Under the pieces are notes generated by a model. The model was not told where the DNA came from. It did not search any database and was given only the letters and a program-made list of their open reading frames with translations. From an uncultured Paludibaculum sp. (GTDB lineage Bacteria; Acidobacteriota; Terriglobia; Bryobacterales; Bryobacteraceae): a stretch of DNA of 64,000 nt. The stretch spans positions 372,001 to 436,000 of the forward strand of contig NZ_OY762268.1 of assembly GCF_963665245.1 (NCBI RefSeq). Direction: 5' to 3'. This document shows positions 16,229 to 24,760 of this stretch, one piece after another. The position numbers and the translations under genes are program-made. Position 1 is the first letter of the stretch, and the number at the start of each line of letters is the position of its first letter.

Positions 16229-17155
16229 GTGGCTTTGGCAAGCGTGACCCGTCGCGAGGCGTTGAAACTGGCGGCCGGGGCGGCCGTGGGTTCACCAGCG
16301 GCCGGTGGGATCGGAACATTCCTGCAGTTCTGGAGGAGTCACCAGGATTGGGACGCGGCGCGCTGGAGCCAACTATTTGGGTATCTCTCCGAACTGCATG
16401 TTCGCGAGTTGGTGATCCAGTGGACCCGCTATGACGGCATCGACTACGCCCCCTTGACGGCCCGGGTCCTGGAGCTGGCAGACCAGGCGGGCATGAGCGT
16501 CTGGGTGGGGCTGGCGCACGAGTCCTCTTGGTGGCGGAGCGTGGAGCAGGGCGGCGCCGCGGCGCAACTGGGTCGGATCGCGGAACGGCATCTGGCGTTG
16601 GCCCAAGAGCTAAATCCGGCGGTGCGGGGCCGCGCGGCGTTTCGGGGATGGTATCTGCCGGAAGAGATCGATGACGGACATTGGGCGGGTCGGGCCGGGA
16701 CAGAAGCGCTGAGGGCGCACGTCAGCCGGCTACATCGCGGACTGCGGCCCCTGGCAATGAGTGGATTCTCGAATGCGATAGTGACGCCCGCTGATCTGGG
16801 CTCGTTTTGGAAGCGCGTGGCGGGCGGTGGCTTGGAGAAGGTCCTCTTTCAGGACGGAATCGGCGCCCGGCCCGCGAACGCGAAGAGTTGGCCGGAGCGT
16901 CTCGATGCCCTGAGCCGGAGTTTGGGGCGAAAGTTGACGGTCGTGGTCGAGATCTTCGAACCGGCCGGCGACGCAGCGGAATTCCGTGGGCGGCCGGCTC
17001 CGTGGTCGCGGATTGAATGGCAGTTGGTAGTGGCGCGGCGGTCGACCCGCAACGCTCCCGTGCTGTTCAGTCTGCCTGAATATGCGACTCCGATGGGCGG
17101 CGACCAAGCGGCGCGGTTGTACGAAGACTGGCGGCGGGCCGCGGCGCCCAGATAA
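16229..17155 (+). CDS. DUF4434-like exported protein
   Basis: A 308-residue protein beginning at GTG, with an Arg-Arg signal-like leader (TRREALKLAAGAAVGSPAAGG). The body resembles DUF4434, a TIM-barrel glycoside-hydrolase-like family: FLQFW early, LVIQWTRYDG near residue 70, and FRGWYLPEEID near residue 135 with acidic residues where a catalytic acid would sit. The enzymatic function is not established for the family. It is a single gene, divergent from blaI. Confidence 0.65.
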   Translation: MALASVTRREALKLAAGAAVGSPAAGGIGTFLQFWRSHQDWDAARWSQLFGYLSELHVRELVIQWTRYDGIDYAPLTARVLELADQAGMSVWVGLAHESSWWRSVEQGGAAAQLGRIAERHLALAQELNPAVRGRAAFRGWYLPEEIDDGHWAGRAGTEALRAHVSRLHRGLRPLAMSGFSNAIVTPADLGSFWKRVAGGGLEKVLFQDGIGARPANAKSWPERLDALSRSLGRKLTVVVEIFEPAGDAAEFRGRPAPWSRIEWQLVVARRSTRNAPVLFSLPEYATPMGGDQAARLYEDWRRAAAPR

Positions 17156-17270
17156 TTGTCCAAGATTTCCTTTCAAGACTCCTCCCCCCAGGCCGATGAG
17201 ACCGGCATGCTCAGCCCGCCTGGTAGATCAGCGCGGGCCAACGATCGGATTCAAACAGGAGAAAAATGAC

Positions 17271-17618
17271 ATGCGGGTAATGCTACTGGCCTTGGCAATC
17301 TGTGTTGTGTGGTGCGGTTCGGCCTTAGCGCAGGACGACACCACGATGACGACGGCAAACGCCATATCAAGGGCGTCGAAAAGGGTGACTCCGGAATACC
17401 CAATCGCAGCCAGGCAGTTGAATATTCAGGGACAGCAGGAAGTCGCCATCGAGGTGAATGCACAGGGCGACGTGACTGAGGCCAAGGTGTTGAAAGGAAA
17501 CGCGATGTTCACGGCCGCGAGTGTGGCCGCGGCCAAGCAGTGGAAGTTCGCGCCCTACACGAAAGACGGGCAGGCCGTGAAGTTCAGTTCGGTGCTGGTC
17601 TTCAACTACACCAAATAG
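17271..17618 (+). CDS. Small periplasmic TonB C-terminal domain protein
   Basis: A 115-residue protein with a signal peptide (LLALAICVVWCGSALAQ) followed by a single TonB C-terminal domain (TPEYPIAARQLNIQGQQEV to KQWKFAPYTKDGQ). It lacks the transmembrane and proline-rich parts of a true TonB, so it is probably a free periplasmic domain rather than an energy transducer. The ATG at 17271 follows AGGAGAAAAATGAC. It sits near the M56-TonB fusion, but on the other strand. Confidence 0.8.
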   Translation: MRVMLLALAICVVWCGSALAQDDTTMTTANAISRASKRVTPEYPIAARQLNIQGQQEVAIEVNAQGDVTEAKVLKGNAMFTAASVAAAKQWKFAPYTKDGQAVKFSSVLVFNYTK

Positions 17619-17710
17619 TCCAGTGGCACTCCGGCAGTCGGGCAGTGCACCGGAGCCAACTTCGGTGTACTGCCGCTAGGTGAAAGCTGCATCTATTCCG
17701 CTCCGATGGT

Positions 17711-17731
17711 ATCCTTTGCGTGACAAAGGAT
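17711..17731 (+). promoter_or_regulatory. Inverted repeat upstream of the padR-like gene
   Basis: ATCCTTTG (17711-17718) and CAAAGGAT (17724-17731) form a perfect dyad with a five-base spacer, 24 bases before the proposed TTG start. A weak -10 (TATCCT, 17710-17715) overlaps the left arm. An autoregulatory PadR site is a reasonable reading. Confidence 0.45.
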
Positions 17732-17754
17732 TCCCTGGAGAGGAGCTCAAACCA

Positions 17755-18192
17755 TTGGCGCGAAAAGACTGCGCACGGCACGGCAAAGATCATCCCTGCA
17801 CGTGCGCCATGGGTAACCTATATCGATTCGTAGAGCCGGTGGTCCTCTATCTGCTCAAGACAAAAGGGCAGTCGTACGGCTACGATCTCGCCGGAGATCT
17901 GCCGGATCACGCTCTTACCGACGCCGAGATCGAGCGGGCTGCGCTCTACCGGACGCTGCGCCAGCTGGAGCAGAACGGTAACGTCGCCTCGGAGTGGGAG
18001 ACTGACCAAGGTGGCCCGGCCCGCCGCGTCTACAAGCTCACGGCGCAGGGTGAAGAGCACCTGGAAGAGTGGGCGACAGTTCTGGACCACATGTCGAAGT
18101 CGATGGCTGGCTTCGTCACGAAGGCCCGAGTTGCCATGAACGAGACGGGTTCCTCCGGTTCCCAATCCAGCCGCAGCCTCGTGCGCCGGTAG
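17755..18192 (+). CDS. PadR family transcriptional regulator
   Basis: A winged-helix regulator of 145 residues from the TTG at 17755, which has AGGAG nine bases upstream (17741-17745). The ATG at 17680 would place the palindrome and the ribosome site inside the gene. The DNA-binding domain runs from YRFVEPVVLYLLKTKGQSYGYDL through ALYRTLRQLEQNGNV to the wing (ARRVYKLTAQGEEHLEEW). A short cysteine-containing leader (CARHGKDHPCTC) before MGNLYRF might bind a metal or react with an oxidant, as in PadR relatives with cysteine-rich leaders. The target is unknown. Confidence 0.85.
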   Translation: MARKDCARHGKDHPCTCAMGNLYRFVEPVVLYLLKTKGQSYGYDLAGDLPDHALTDAEIERAALYRTLRQLEQNGNVASEWETDQGGPARRVYKLTAQGEEHLEEWATVLDHMSKSMAGFVTKARVAMNETGSSGSQSSRSLVRR

Positions 18193-18351
18193 CACCGTCG
18201 CTACGCGACTTCTCGGTCTTTTTGCCCGTCCAGGCAGAGTCGGTTCACAAGTTCAAAATATATCTTCGGCGTGTTATCAATGGTTTGGGAGTATTAGGCC
18301 CGAAATCGCTTGTTAGGGCTCCGGACACTTTCTCGCGAAGGAGCAATTCGC

Positions 18352-19164
18352 GTGAACCAATTTCCGTTGAACTTGCAGGCGAGCGGGCGGATGCCCGACT
18401 CGTCCGAACGAGACACCCTGCTGGAGGAGATCCAGCGCTATGAGATCCCTGACTTGCTGCTGTTTGCCGTGGACGGTGCGACTCCGGAAGAGATGATTTC
18501 CGAGATATCCAAGGAAGTGCTTTGGATGCCCATGGGGCTGGTGCGGTGGGAGCAGGGCGTCGCCCCCGCGGCTCGCAGCCTGGCTCTGTTGCTGCAGTAC
18601 ATCCACATCGCCCTGCCACGCACCCGCATCCACCTGGCGGGCCATGGCACCGGAGCCCATATCGCTACGGCGGCTGCGGTCTCCTGCCTGGAGCCGATTC
18701 TGTCCACCCTGACTCTGATCCGGCCCGGCATCTCGCCTTTTGCGTTTGCCAGTCACGGCGCGTTTCATCGCCTGATCGACCGCCGCCTGGTGCTCGGGCC
18801 CACCACCGTGACCTTTGTCAGGAACCCTTCAGAGTTCGGGATGGGGCGTACCGGAGCGCATGGGTTGCCGGAAGACCAGTCGGTTGTATTGCCCATCGAC
18901 GACCTCGCCGCTGTCGGCCAGAACATGCGCCGGCCCGTGATCAACCTGCTCGGCGATGCGAATGCGCGGAATGTGGCTTGCCTGGTCAGAACTCTATGCT
19001 GCCGCGAAGATACAGTGCCGCCTCTCCGGCGATCGAAACCCGTTCGCCGCGCAACGCGCAAAACAGCGTCCCACCCCGCTTTGAAACTTGTCGAGCCACC
19101 AGCTCCGCCTTGCCCAGCCGTTCCGCCCAATACGGAATCAATGTGCAGTGCGCCGAGCCTGTGA
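18352..19164 (+). CDS. Alpha/beta-hydrolase-like protein with antisense-overlapping tail
   Basis: The GTG start at 18352 is preceded by AAGGAG and gives 270 residues. The segment IHLAGHGTGAHIATAAA looks like the nucleophile elbow of an alpha/beta hydrolase, but the nucleophile position is Thr, not Ser, so catalysis is doubtful. The last 60 or so residues (rich in Arg, Lys and Pro) are read from DNA that also encodes the C-terminal end of PhzF on the other strand (179-base overlap). That tail looks like readthrough after loss of an earlier stop, or a frameshift. No confident family. Confidence 0.5.
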   Translation: MNQFPLNLQASGRMPDSSERDTLLEEIQRYEIPDLLLFAVDGATPEEMISEISKEVLWMPMGLVRWEQGVAPAARSLALLLQYIHIALPRTRIHLAGHGTGAHIATAAAVSCLEPILSTLTLIRPGISPFAFASHGAFHRLIDRRLVLGPTTVTFVRNPSEFGMGRTGAHGLPEDQSVVLPIDDLAAVGQNMRRPVINLLGDANARNVACLVRTLCCREDTVPPLRRSKPVRRATRKTASHPALKLVEPPAPPCPAVPPNTESMCSAPSL

Positions 19165-19774
19165 CGGGATCCTCGGCGACGCCCTGTGCGGGGGCGAAGA
19201 AACGTGAAACAAAATCCACGCCCCGGGTCGAAGACGGAGCGGTCACAATGACGGCAAAGCGATCGATACCACACAGCCCGGCCATATCGGGCTGCAGGGC
19301 GTGGATCTCCTCCTCGGTGTCATAGACGACAAAGTAGTCGCGCGCGGCCAGTATCTTGCGCGGCGACCCGCCCAGGGCCTCCACCAGGCCAGGGCAAGGG
19401 CGGATCGGCTCGGGCGGACGGGCGGGGAAGTCCATCTCAAGGCGGTCACCTCGGCGTTGGACGGTCAACTCGCCGCTCATTGTGTCGAATGCGACATGGT
19501 CAATGTCCGCTTGCAGGAACCGGAAAATGATATACGCCGACGCGAGCGTGGCATGGCCGCAAAGGTCCATCTCCACGGCCGGAGTGAACCAGCGCAGGTG
19601 GTAGCGGTTCGGCCCGGTATTTACGAAAAAGGCGGTTTCGGCCAGATTGTTTTCGGCCGCGATCGCCTGCATGGTCTCTGCCGGAAGCCAGGAGGGGAGC
19701 GGGCAAACCGCCGCCGGATTGCCCGAGAAGACGCTGCCCGAAAAGGCGTCCACCTGGTAAATGAGGAGTTCCAT
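18986..19774 (-). CDS. PhzF family isomerase/epimerase
   Basis: A 262-residue PhzF-like protein with the diaminopimelate-epimerase-type double fold. The N-terminal VDAFSGSVFSGNPAAVC and the NLAETAFF segment, whose Glu is the catalytic acid/base in PhzF, are present. GHATLASAYIIF and the second-half GSAHCTLIPYW are also typical. No phenazine genes are nearby, so it is a general PhzF-like isomerase of unknown substrate. It is convergent with, and overlaps, the hydrolase-like ORF. Confidence 0.88.
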   Translation of the reverse strand: MELLIYQVDAFSGSVFSGNPAAVCPLPSWLPAETMQAIAAENNLAETAFFVNTGPNRYHLRWFTPAVEMDLCGHATLASAYIIFRFLQADIDHVAFDTMSGELTVQRRGDRLEMDFPARPPEPIRPCPGLVEALGGSPRKILAARDYFVVYDTEEEIHALQPDMAGLCGIDRFAVIVTAPSSTRGVDFVSRFFAPAQGVAEDPVTGSAHCTLIPYWAERLGKAELVARQVSKRGGTLFCALRGERVSIAGEAALYLRGSIEF

Positions 19775-19797
19775 CTACTCAGCTTAATGCAGTGCGG

Positions 19798-21057
19798 TCA
19801 GCGCGAACGGACGAACGCCATCACGTCGCCTCGCGCACGAGCCAGATTTGCTGACGCCAACAGCCCTTCATACCGCGTACGGATCTCCTCCTCCTCGGTC
19901 TGCGCCAGATTGCCCTGGGCCGTGATGACGTCGAGATTGGTGGTCAGGCCGGCGCCGTAACGTAGACGGGCGAGTTCCAGTGATTCCCGAGCGGCCGTTG
20001 TCGCGCGAGCCGCCGATTGCAGGGCCTCGCGAGCCGCATCGCGTTCCAGACGCGCCTGCGCCGATTCCTGATCGATCGCCAGGTCCAGAGCACGCTTCTG
20101 CTGGTCGAGTTGCTGCAGACGGTACCGCGCGGCCTTGATCTCGTTCTCGATGCGGCCGCTGGTCCAGACGGGCACTGAGACCGTCACGCCGACCGTGTAG
20201 GTGCTGACCGCGTTGGCAGGATCCTGGCCCAGGACACCATAGTCGCCGAACGCGCCAATCTTCGGGTAGCGCTCGCGTTCCGACTGGCGCTTCTCCTCAT
20301 TCAGGACCTTGCGCCTGGCATCGAGAGCCAGCGTCTCCGGCCGGACGCCGCCGTCAGGCTCCGCCATGCTCGGTGTGAACTCCACCACTTCCACGGGCGT
20401 ACTCTGCGGCATACCGATGGTCTTCTTCAAATTGGTGAGCAGCGAATCGCGGTCGCGCCGCGCCAGAACCAGCGTGGCCTGCTCCGATTCAATCCGCTGC
20501 GTGGCGCGCGCCACGTCGAGCTTGCTGGAGGTGCCGGCCTTCTCAGCGTCCCCAACCTGAGCCAGAACGGCTTTGGCGGTGTCCACCCGAGCCGCGGCCG
20601 CCCGGGCACGCGAATCCGCCGCGAGGGTTTGCAAATAGATCTGGATCACCGCCAGCCGCGTACGTTCAGCCGTGGTCTCCGCGTCGAACTTGGCCTGCCC
20701 GGCCCGAGCCTTGGCCGCCCTGTATTGGGCCAGCAGTGACAGATCCAGCACTTGCTGCGTAAGGCGCGGACGGGCGTCGAACACTCGATAGGGGCCGACA
20801 CGGGACGGAAAGCCCGGCGCGATCACACCAATCCCCTGCAGATTCGTTGTCTGGTAGTTCACCCCGATATTGACCCCCAGTTGCGGCATCAAAGCAGCCT
20901 TCTGGACCAGGGCCTGCGCCTCACTTTCCAGCGTTCGCAGGCGTGCCTCCTGCACCTCCGGACTGGCTTTCTCAGCCGTAGCCAACGCATCCTTCAAAGT
21001 CAATTGTTCCGACCACACTGGCGCCGCCAAGAGCAGAGCCCAGAGAAACCGTCTCAC
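19798..21057 (-). CDS. TolC family outer-membrane efflux protein
   Basis: A 419-residue outer-membrane channel protein. It has a signal peptide, two long alpha-helical repeats rich in Ala, Arg and Gln (LRTLESEAQALVQKA and LELARLRYGAGLTTNLDVI), and beta strands between. It should form the trimeric exit duct for the HlyD/ABC pump encoded upstream. Its start overlaps the adaptor gene stop by four bases. It is the last gene of the tetR-controlled efflux operon. Confidence 0.9.
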   Translation of the reverse strand: MRRFLWALLLAAPVWSEQLTLKDALATAEKASPEVQEARLRTLESEAQALVQKAALMPQLGVNIGVNYQTTNLQGIGVIAPGFPSRVGPYRVFDARPRLTQQVLDLSLLAQYRAAKARAGQAKFDAETTAERTRLAVIQIYLQTLAADSRARAAAARVDTAKAVLAQVGDAEKAGTSSKLDVARATQRIESEQATLVLARRDRDSLLTNLKKTIGMPQSTPVEVVEFTPSMAEPDGGVRPETLALDARRKVLNEEKRQSERERYPKIGAFGDYGVLGQDPANAVSTYTVGVTVSVPVWTSGRIENEIKAARYRLQQLDQQKRALDLAIDQESAQARLERDAAREALQSAARATTAARESLELARLRYGAGLTTNLDVITAQGNLAQTEEEEIRTRYEGLLASANLARARGDVMAFVRSR

Positions 21058-22085
21058 TTCTGAACCTCCAGGAAGGCATCGACACGCAGGCCGACGGGCA
21101 GTTGCTGGCCGGCGTCGAGCTCAACCAGGGTCTCGAGAATTTTAGTGTCGACGCGCTCATTGGGTTCGTCCGTCCGGACGTTCTTGCGGCCCAGGGCCTG
21201 CCCGATGCGCACCACTTTTCCGGTGAACTTGCGGCCGTTGTAGGCGTCGGCCGTCACCCAGGCCTGTTGGCCTACGTGCAGCTTGGCGACGTCCACTTCA
21301 TCGACGTCGACTCGCACCCTCAGCCGGTCCAGATTGCCCACCGAGACAATCGGTGTATCGCCCTTGCCGGAGACGCTCTCGCCGCCCTTGCGATAGCGGC
21401 GCAAAACCCGGCCGTCGATGGGCGAGCGAACGAGCGTCTTTTCGAGCAGCGCCTGAGCCTCGGACACATTGGCCTCCGATTGGGCCAACTCGGCTTCCGC
21501 GCGCCGGATGTCCTCAACACGCGTCTGCTGCCTGACCAGCTTCAATCTCTGCAGGGCGGCATCGACACGGGCGCGGGCCGTTTCGTAGTCGCGCGCCGTC
21601 AGGTCGTACTCGCTGCGGGAGATCGCACCTCGATCGAGCAGAGTCTGGCGCCGGTCCCGCTCGGAAAGAGCGGTCTGCATCTGCGCCTGGGCTTCGCGCA
21701 GCTGAGCTTCGCTTTCCCGCTTCTCCTCGTCGCGGGCACCGTTGCGCAGGCGCTCCAGCGATGCCCGGCGCTCTTCCACCGTGGCCTTGGCCAACTCCAC
21801 CCGGGCCTGATAGTCGCCATTGGTAAGCACGGCGAGCACTTGCCCGCGCCTCACGCTGTCCCCTTCATCGACGACGACCCTGGCCAGCTTGCCGTCCATT
21901 TCGCTGCCAACCTTGATCTCCTCGCCCTCCGGCTCCACACGGCCCGCCGCCGAGATAAACTGTCCTGCTTTCGCCGGCGTGGGCGAGACGGCCGGAGCCG
22001 CCTGCACCTGCCGGCGGCTGCTGATCGTCAATGCCAGCGCCGCGCCGGCCAATAGAACCACCACGAGACTCCAGGTCTTCTTCAT
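21054..22085 (-). CDS. HlyD/DevB-type periplasmic adaptor
   Basis: A 343-residue membrane-fusion protein. An N-terminal membrane helix (SLVVVLLAGAALALTIS) is followed by a lipoyl/barrel-sandwich half (GRVEPEGEEIKVGSEMDGKL and SPIDGRVLRRYRKGGE), a long coiled-coil hairpin (about residues 95-200) and a beta-barrel domain. It links the inner-membrane ABC pump to TolC. It overlaps both neighbours by four bases, so the pump genes are translationally coupled. Confidence 0.9.
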   Translation of the reverse strand: MKKTWSLVVVLLAGAALALTISSRRQVQAAPAVSPTPAKAGQFISAAGRVEPEGEEIKVGSEMDGKLARVVVDEGDSVRRGQVLAVLTNGDYQARVELAKATVEERRASLERLRNGARDEEKRESEAQLREAQAQMQTALSERDRRQTLLDRGAISRSEYDLTARDYETARARVDAALQRLKLVRQQTRVEDIRRAEAELAQSEANVSEAQALLEKTLVRSPIDGRVLRRYRKGGESVSGKGDTPIVSVGNLDRLRVRVDVDEVDVAKLHVGQQAWVTADAYNGRKFTGKVVRIGQALGRKNVRTDEPNERVDTKILETLVELDAGQQLPVGLRVDAFLEVQK

Positions 22086-22771
22086 GCCACTCTCTCCTCT
22101 ACAGCCGAATCCGCGATTTTGCCGTCGGCGATATGAACAATACGATCCGCGTAGTGCAGCACGCGGCTGTCATGAGTCACCACGACCACGGCCCGGTCGC
22201 GATGGCGGGCCAGGCCAGTGAGAATTTCCATGACGGTGAGGCCCGAATGCGAGTCGAGCGCTGCTGTCGGCTCGTCGGCCAGGATAATCGGAGGATCGCC
22301 AGCCAGCGCTCGCGCGATCGCAATGCGCTGCTTCTGCCCGCCGCTGAGATCGGCCGGGTAGGACTTGAACTTATCGGCGAGCCCCACCTGCTCCAGCAGA
22401 TGCTCCGCCCGCTTGTGCCCGGCAGCGCCGGAGATGCCCTTCAGCTTCAGCGCGAGTTCGACATTCTCGCGAGCCGTCAGGGCGGGGAATAGATTGAAGC
22501 CTTGAAAGATGAAACCGAAGTGGTCCAGCCGGACCTTCGGCAGTTTGCGTTCGGCCAGGCCGACGATCTCCTGTCCGGCGATCCTGACGCTGCCCGACGT
22601 GGCCTGCAGGATGCACCCCATGATGGACAGCAGCGTGGTCTTGCCGCTGCCGGATGGGCCCATCAGCATCAGAACTTCGCCCGCGTTGACATCAAGGTCA
22701 ATCCCGTTCAAGGCATGTACGGCCGCACTTCCGCTGCCGTAGGTTTTCACTACGTCTCTGATTTCGATCAT
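22082..22771 (-). CDS. ABC transporter ATP-binding protein, MacB/DevA type
   Basis: A 229-residue ATPase with Walker A GPSGSGKT (38-45), signature LSGGQ (142-146) and Walker B IILADE (162-167), followed by the H-loop VVTHDSR. Sequence and size match the LolD/MacB/DevA group. It energises the FtsX-like permease encoded just upstream (12-base gap) and overlaps the adaptor gene by four bases. Confidence 0.93.
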   Translation of the reverse strand: MIEIRDVVKTYGSGSAAVHALNGIDLDVNAGEVLMLMGPSGSGKTTLLSIMGCILQATSGSVRIAGQEIVGLAERKLPKVRLDHFGFIFQGFNLFPALTARENVELALKLKGISGAAGHKRAEHLLEQVGLADKFKSYPADLSGGQKQRIAIARALAGDPPIILADEPTAALDSHSGLTVMEILTGLARHRDRAVVVVTHDSRVLHYADRIVHIADGKIADSAVEERVA

Positions 22772-22783
22772 GTCTGCGTTCCT

Positions 22784-23914
22784 CTAGCCTCGGAAGACCA
22801 TGGCTGGGTCGATGCGCGTTGCTTTGCGGATCGAAATGATGGAAGCTCCGGCGCACATGGCAATAGCAAGGGCCAGTGTGCCCGCCGCGACTTCAGGGGG
22901 CAGCGCGATGGGCGCGTTGCCGTTCTGGCTGGAGTGTGAAATGGGTGCGGCGATAGCCATGGCCAGGACATAGCCAAAGACACCACTCATGGCCGCCTGG
23001 GCCAGGATCACCTGGTAGATGCGGGAGTTCGTCGCGCCCATGGCCTTCAGGGTGCCGAACTCGCGGATATGATCGACCGTGGCCGCATAGATCGTCTGCG
23101 CCACCACGACGATGCCGACAATGAGACCGAGGATTGCGCCCAGCAGCGTTGTGATGCCGGCTCCGGTCTGGAACACCCAGTAGATTTGGGTTCGTTTGTG
23201 CATTTCGGCGTTGGTGAGTACATCGAAGTCGCCCAGTTTGGCTTTCATGGCGGCCTGGAGTTGGGCGAGATCCACACCGGTCTGGGCACGAACCAGCAGG
23301 AACATGGTCTGGTTCTCTTTCAGGACTCCACCCGCATAGTTCTGCGCGTTCTTGAAAGAGCAGAAGACGAACGGCGCGGTGGTGAAGCTTCGGATGCCGC
23401 GAGTGTAGCCCACGACGCGCGCCCGGCGATTGCTGATCTCCACCGTCTGGCCGAGATGCGTAACGCCGAGCTTCTCTTTGTATAGCTCATCGACGATGAC
23501 CGTATCCTCACCCCGCAGGTCTTCGACGGAACCGGCCGTCAGATTCCACGGCCCACCCAACTTGCTTTCGAGAGAGAACCCGGTGATCTGCACGTTCTCG
23601 ATGGCGCCCGAAGGTAGCTTCCAGGGGACCCACGCCAGGATGTAGCGATCGACGCGGTCCACGCCGGGGACTTCCATGGCCTTCCACCGCTTCGACTCCT
23701 GGATGGGTGACGCGCCGTTGACGTAGGGGAGTTGGGGGGCCGAGATCCAGAGGCTGGCTCCGCTCCGCTCGACGATATTCGCACTGGTGTCCATGAAGCT
23801 CAGGAAGAGCCCAAACTGGACCAGGATGAGGACCAGAGCGAAGACAATGCCGACCAGGGTAACGACGAGCCGGACTTTGTCGTGGATGAGGTTCTTCCAG
23901 GCTAAGGTAACCAT
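22784..23914 (-). CDS. FtsX-like ABC permease, DevC type
   Basis: A 376-residue inner-membrane permease with one N-terminal membrane helix (LVVTLVGIVFALVLILVQFGL), a periplasmic domain of about 200 residues and three C-terminal helices (ITTLLGAILGLIVGIVVVAQ onwards). This is the DevC/MacB-type topology for pumps that act on substrates in the periplasm or membrane. It is the first gene of the efflux operon, with a strong promoter and a TetR-type operator just upstream. Confidence 0.9.
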   Translation of the reverse strand: MVTLAWKNLIHDKVRLVVTLVGIVFALVLILVQFGLFLSFMDTSANIVERSGASLWISAPQLPYVNGASPIQESKRWKAMEVPGVDRVDRYILAWVPWKLPSGAIENVQITGFSLESKLGGPWNLTAGSVEDLRGEDTVIVDELYKEKLGVTHLGQTVEISNRRARVVGYTRGIRSFTTAPFVFCSFKNAQNYAGGVLKENQTMFLLVRAQTGVDLAQLQAAMKAKLGDFDVLTNAEMHKRTQIYWVFQTGAGITTLLGAILGLIVGIVVVAQTIYAATVDHIREFGTLKAMGATNSRIYQVILAQAAMSGVFGYVLAMAIAAPISHSSQNGNAPIALPPEVAAGTLALAIAMCAGASIISIRKATRIDPAMVFRG

Positions 23915-23948
23915 AACAGTGTGCGTCGAGTAACCAATTATTTGTTAC

Positions 23949-23989
23949 TGAACACTGTTCACTATACGGCTAGCGTTCTCCCCAGTCAA
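23949..23989 (-). promoter_or_regulatory. Efflux operon promoter with TetR-type operator
   Basis: On the minus strand TTGACT (23984-23989) and TATAGT (23961-23966) are separated by exactly 17 bases. The palindrome TGAACACTGTTCA (23949-23961) overlaps the -10 edge and transcription start. The same TGAAC-N3-GTTCA sequence occurs in the tetR promoter at 24648-24660, which strongly suggests one regulator for both. Confidence 0.8.
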
Positions 23990-24001
23990 GAGAAATACTT
24001 G

Positions 24002-24616
24002 TTAATTCAGTCCACGAATCAGACGGTCGAGGGAGGTCTCGATCAGGACACGGCGGTCCACGAAGGGGAAACCGCAGTCGATCACGAGTCCGATGGTGAC
24101 ACCGTGAATGAACAACCAGGCGGATTGAGCGGTGGTCTCGACGTCGTCCACGCGGATGGAGCCTTCATCCATACAAGCCTTAATACCGACGCGGAGCCTG
24201 TCGAAGGTAGCCATGGCCATGGTATTGACGTACACATGCTGATCTGGCCGGATATCCTTGAGGGCTGCCGGAGGCGTGCAGAAGACGAAAGTGTAGTGGC
24301 TGGGGTGCTCGAGTCCGAAGTCGACGTAGTCGGTCAGGCTCCGCCGCAAGGTTTCCAGCGGCGGAAGACCAAGTTGCCTAATCGCCTCCAGGCGCCGGTC
24401 GAGCTCAGCGAAGGTCTCGAAGCAGATGCTGGTGACGAGCTCCACTTTGTCCTTGAAATACAAATAGATAGTGGATGGCGCGTACTCAATGCGGTCGGCG
24501 ATCTTGCGCATCGAAACGCTCTCGTAGCCCTGCTCCAGAAAGAGGGCAGTGGCAGCCTCAAGGATGCGGCGGCGCAGCTCGTCTTTCTCTCTGGCGCGGC
24601 GTTCTGCGGTTCCCAT
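24002..24616 (-). CDS. TetR/AcrR family transcriptional repressor
   Basis: A 204-residue repressor. The helix-turn-helix is at residues about 15-60 (RRRILEAATALFLEQGYESV and YAPSTIYLYFKDKVEL), followed by a helical ligand-binding domain with a TetR_C type (WHG-like) tail (SAWLFIHGVTIGL). I chose the ATG at 24616; the ATG at 24661 would put the operator inside the gene. It lies directly upstream of the efflux operon on the same strand and most likely represses both itself and the pump until a ligand binds. Confidence 0.92.
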   Translation of the reverse strand: MGTAERRAREKDELRRRILEAATALFLEQGYESVSMRKIADRIEYAPSTIYLYFKDKVELVTSICFETFAELDRRLEAIRQLGLPPLETLRRSLTDYVDFGLEHPSHYTFVFCTPPAALKDIRPDQHVYVNTMAMATFDRLRVGIKACMDEGSIRVDDVETTAQSAWLFIHGVTIGLVIDCGFPFVDRRVLIETSLDRLIRGLN

Positions 24617-24640
24617 GGGTTGAAGTACAGCTCCGGTATC

Positions 24641-24669
24641 AGCATACTGAACGCCGTTCATTTTGACAA
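24641..24669 (-). promoter_or_regulatory. tetR promoter with operator in the spacer
   Basis: On the minus strand TTGTCA (24664-24669) and TATGCT (24641-24646) are 17 bases apart. The perfect dyad TGAACGCCGTTCA (24648-24660) lies inside the spacer, an ideal place for autorepression. It matches the efflux promoter dyad in both arms. Confidence 0.78.
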
Positions 24670-24760
24670 GATGTGTTCGTATGTTGACGGTCTATGACCG
24701 AAGACGGAAGATTGAAGAGTTGGGATAGTCGTGATAGATTCTGAGCAGGGAGAGGCAATA

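Noticed and set aside
18986..19774. Phenazine biosynthesis
   Set aside because: PhzF-like proteins are widespread isomerases; no other phenazine gene is present.
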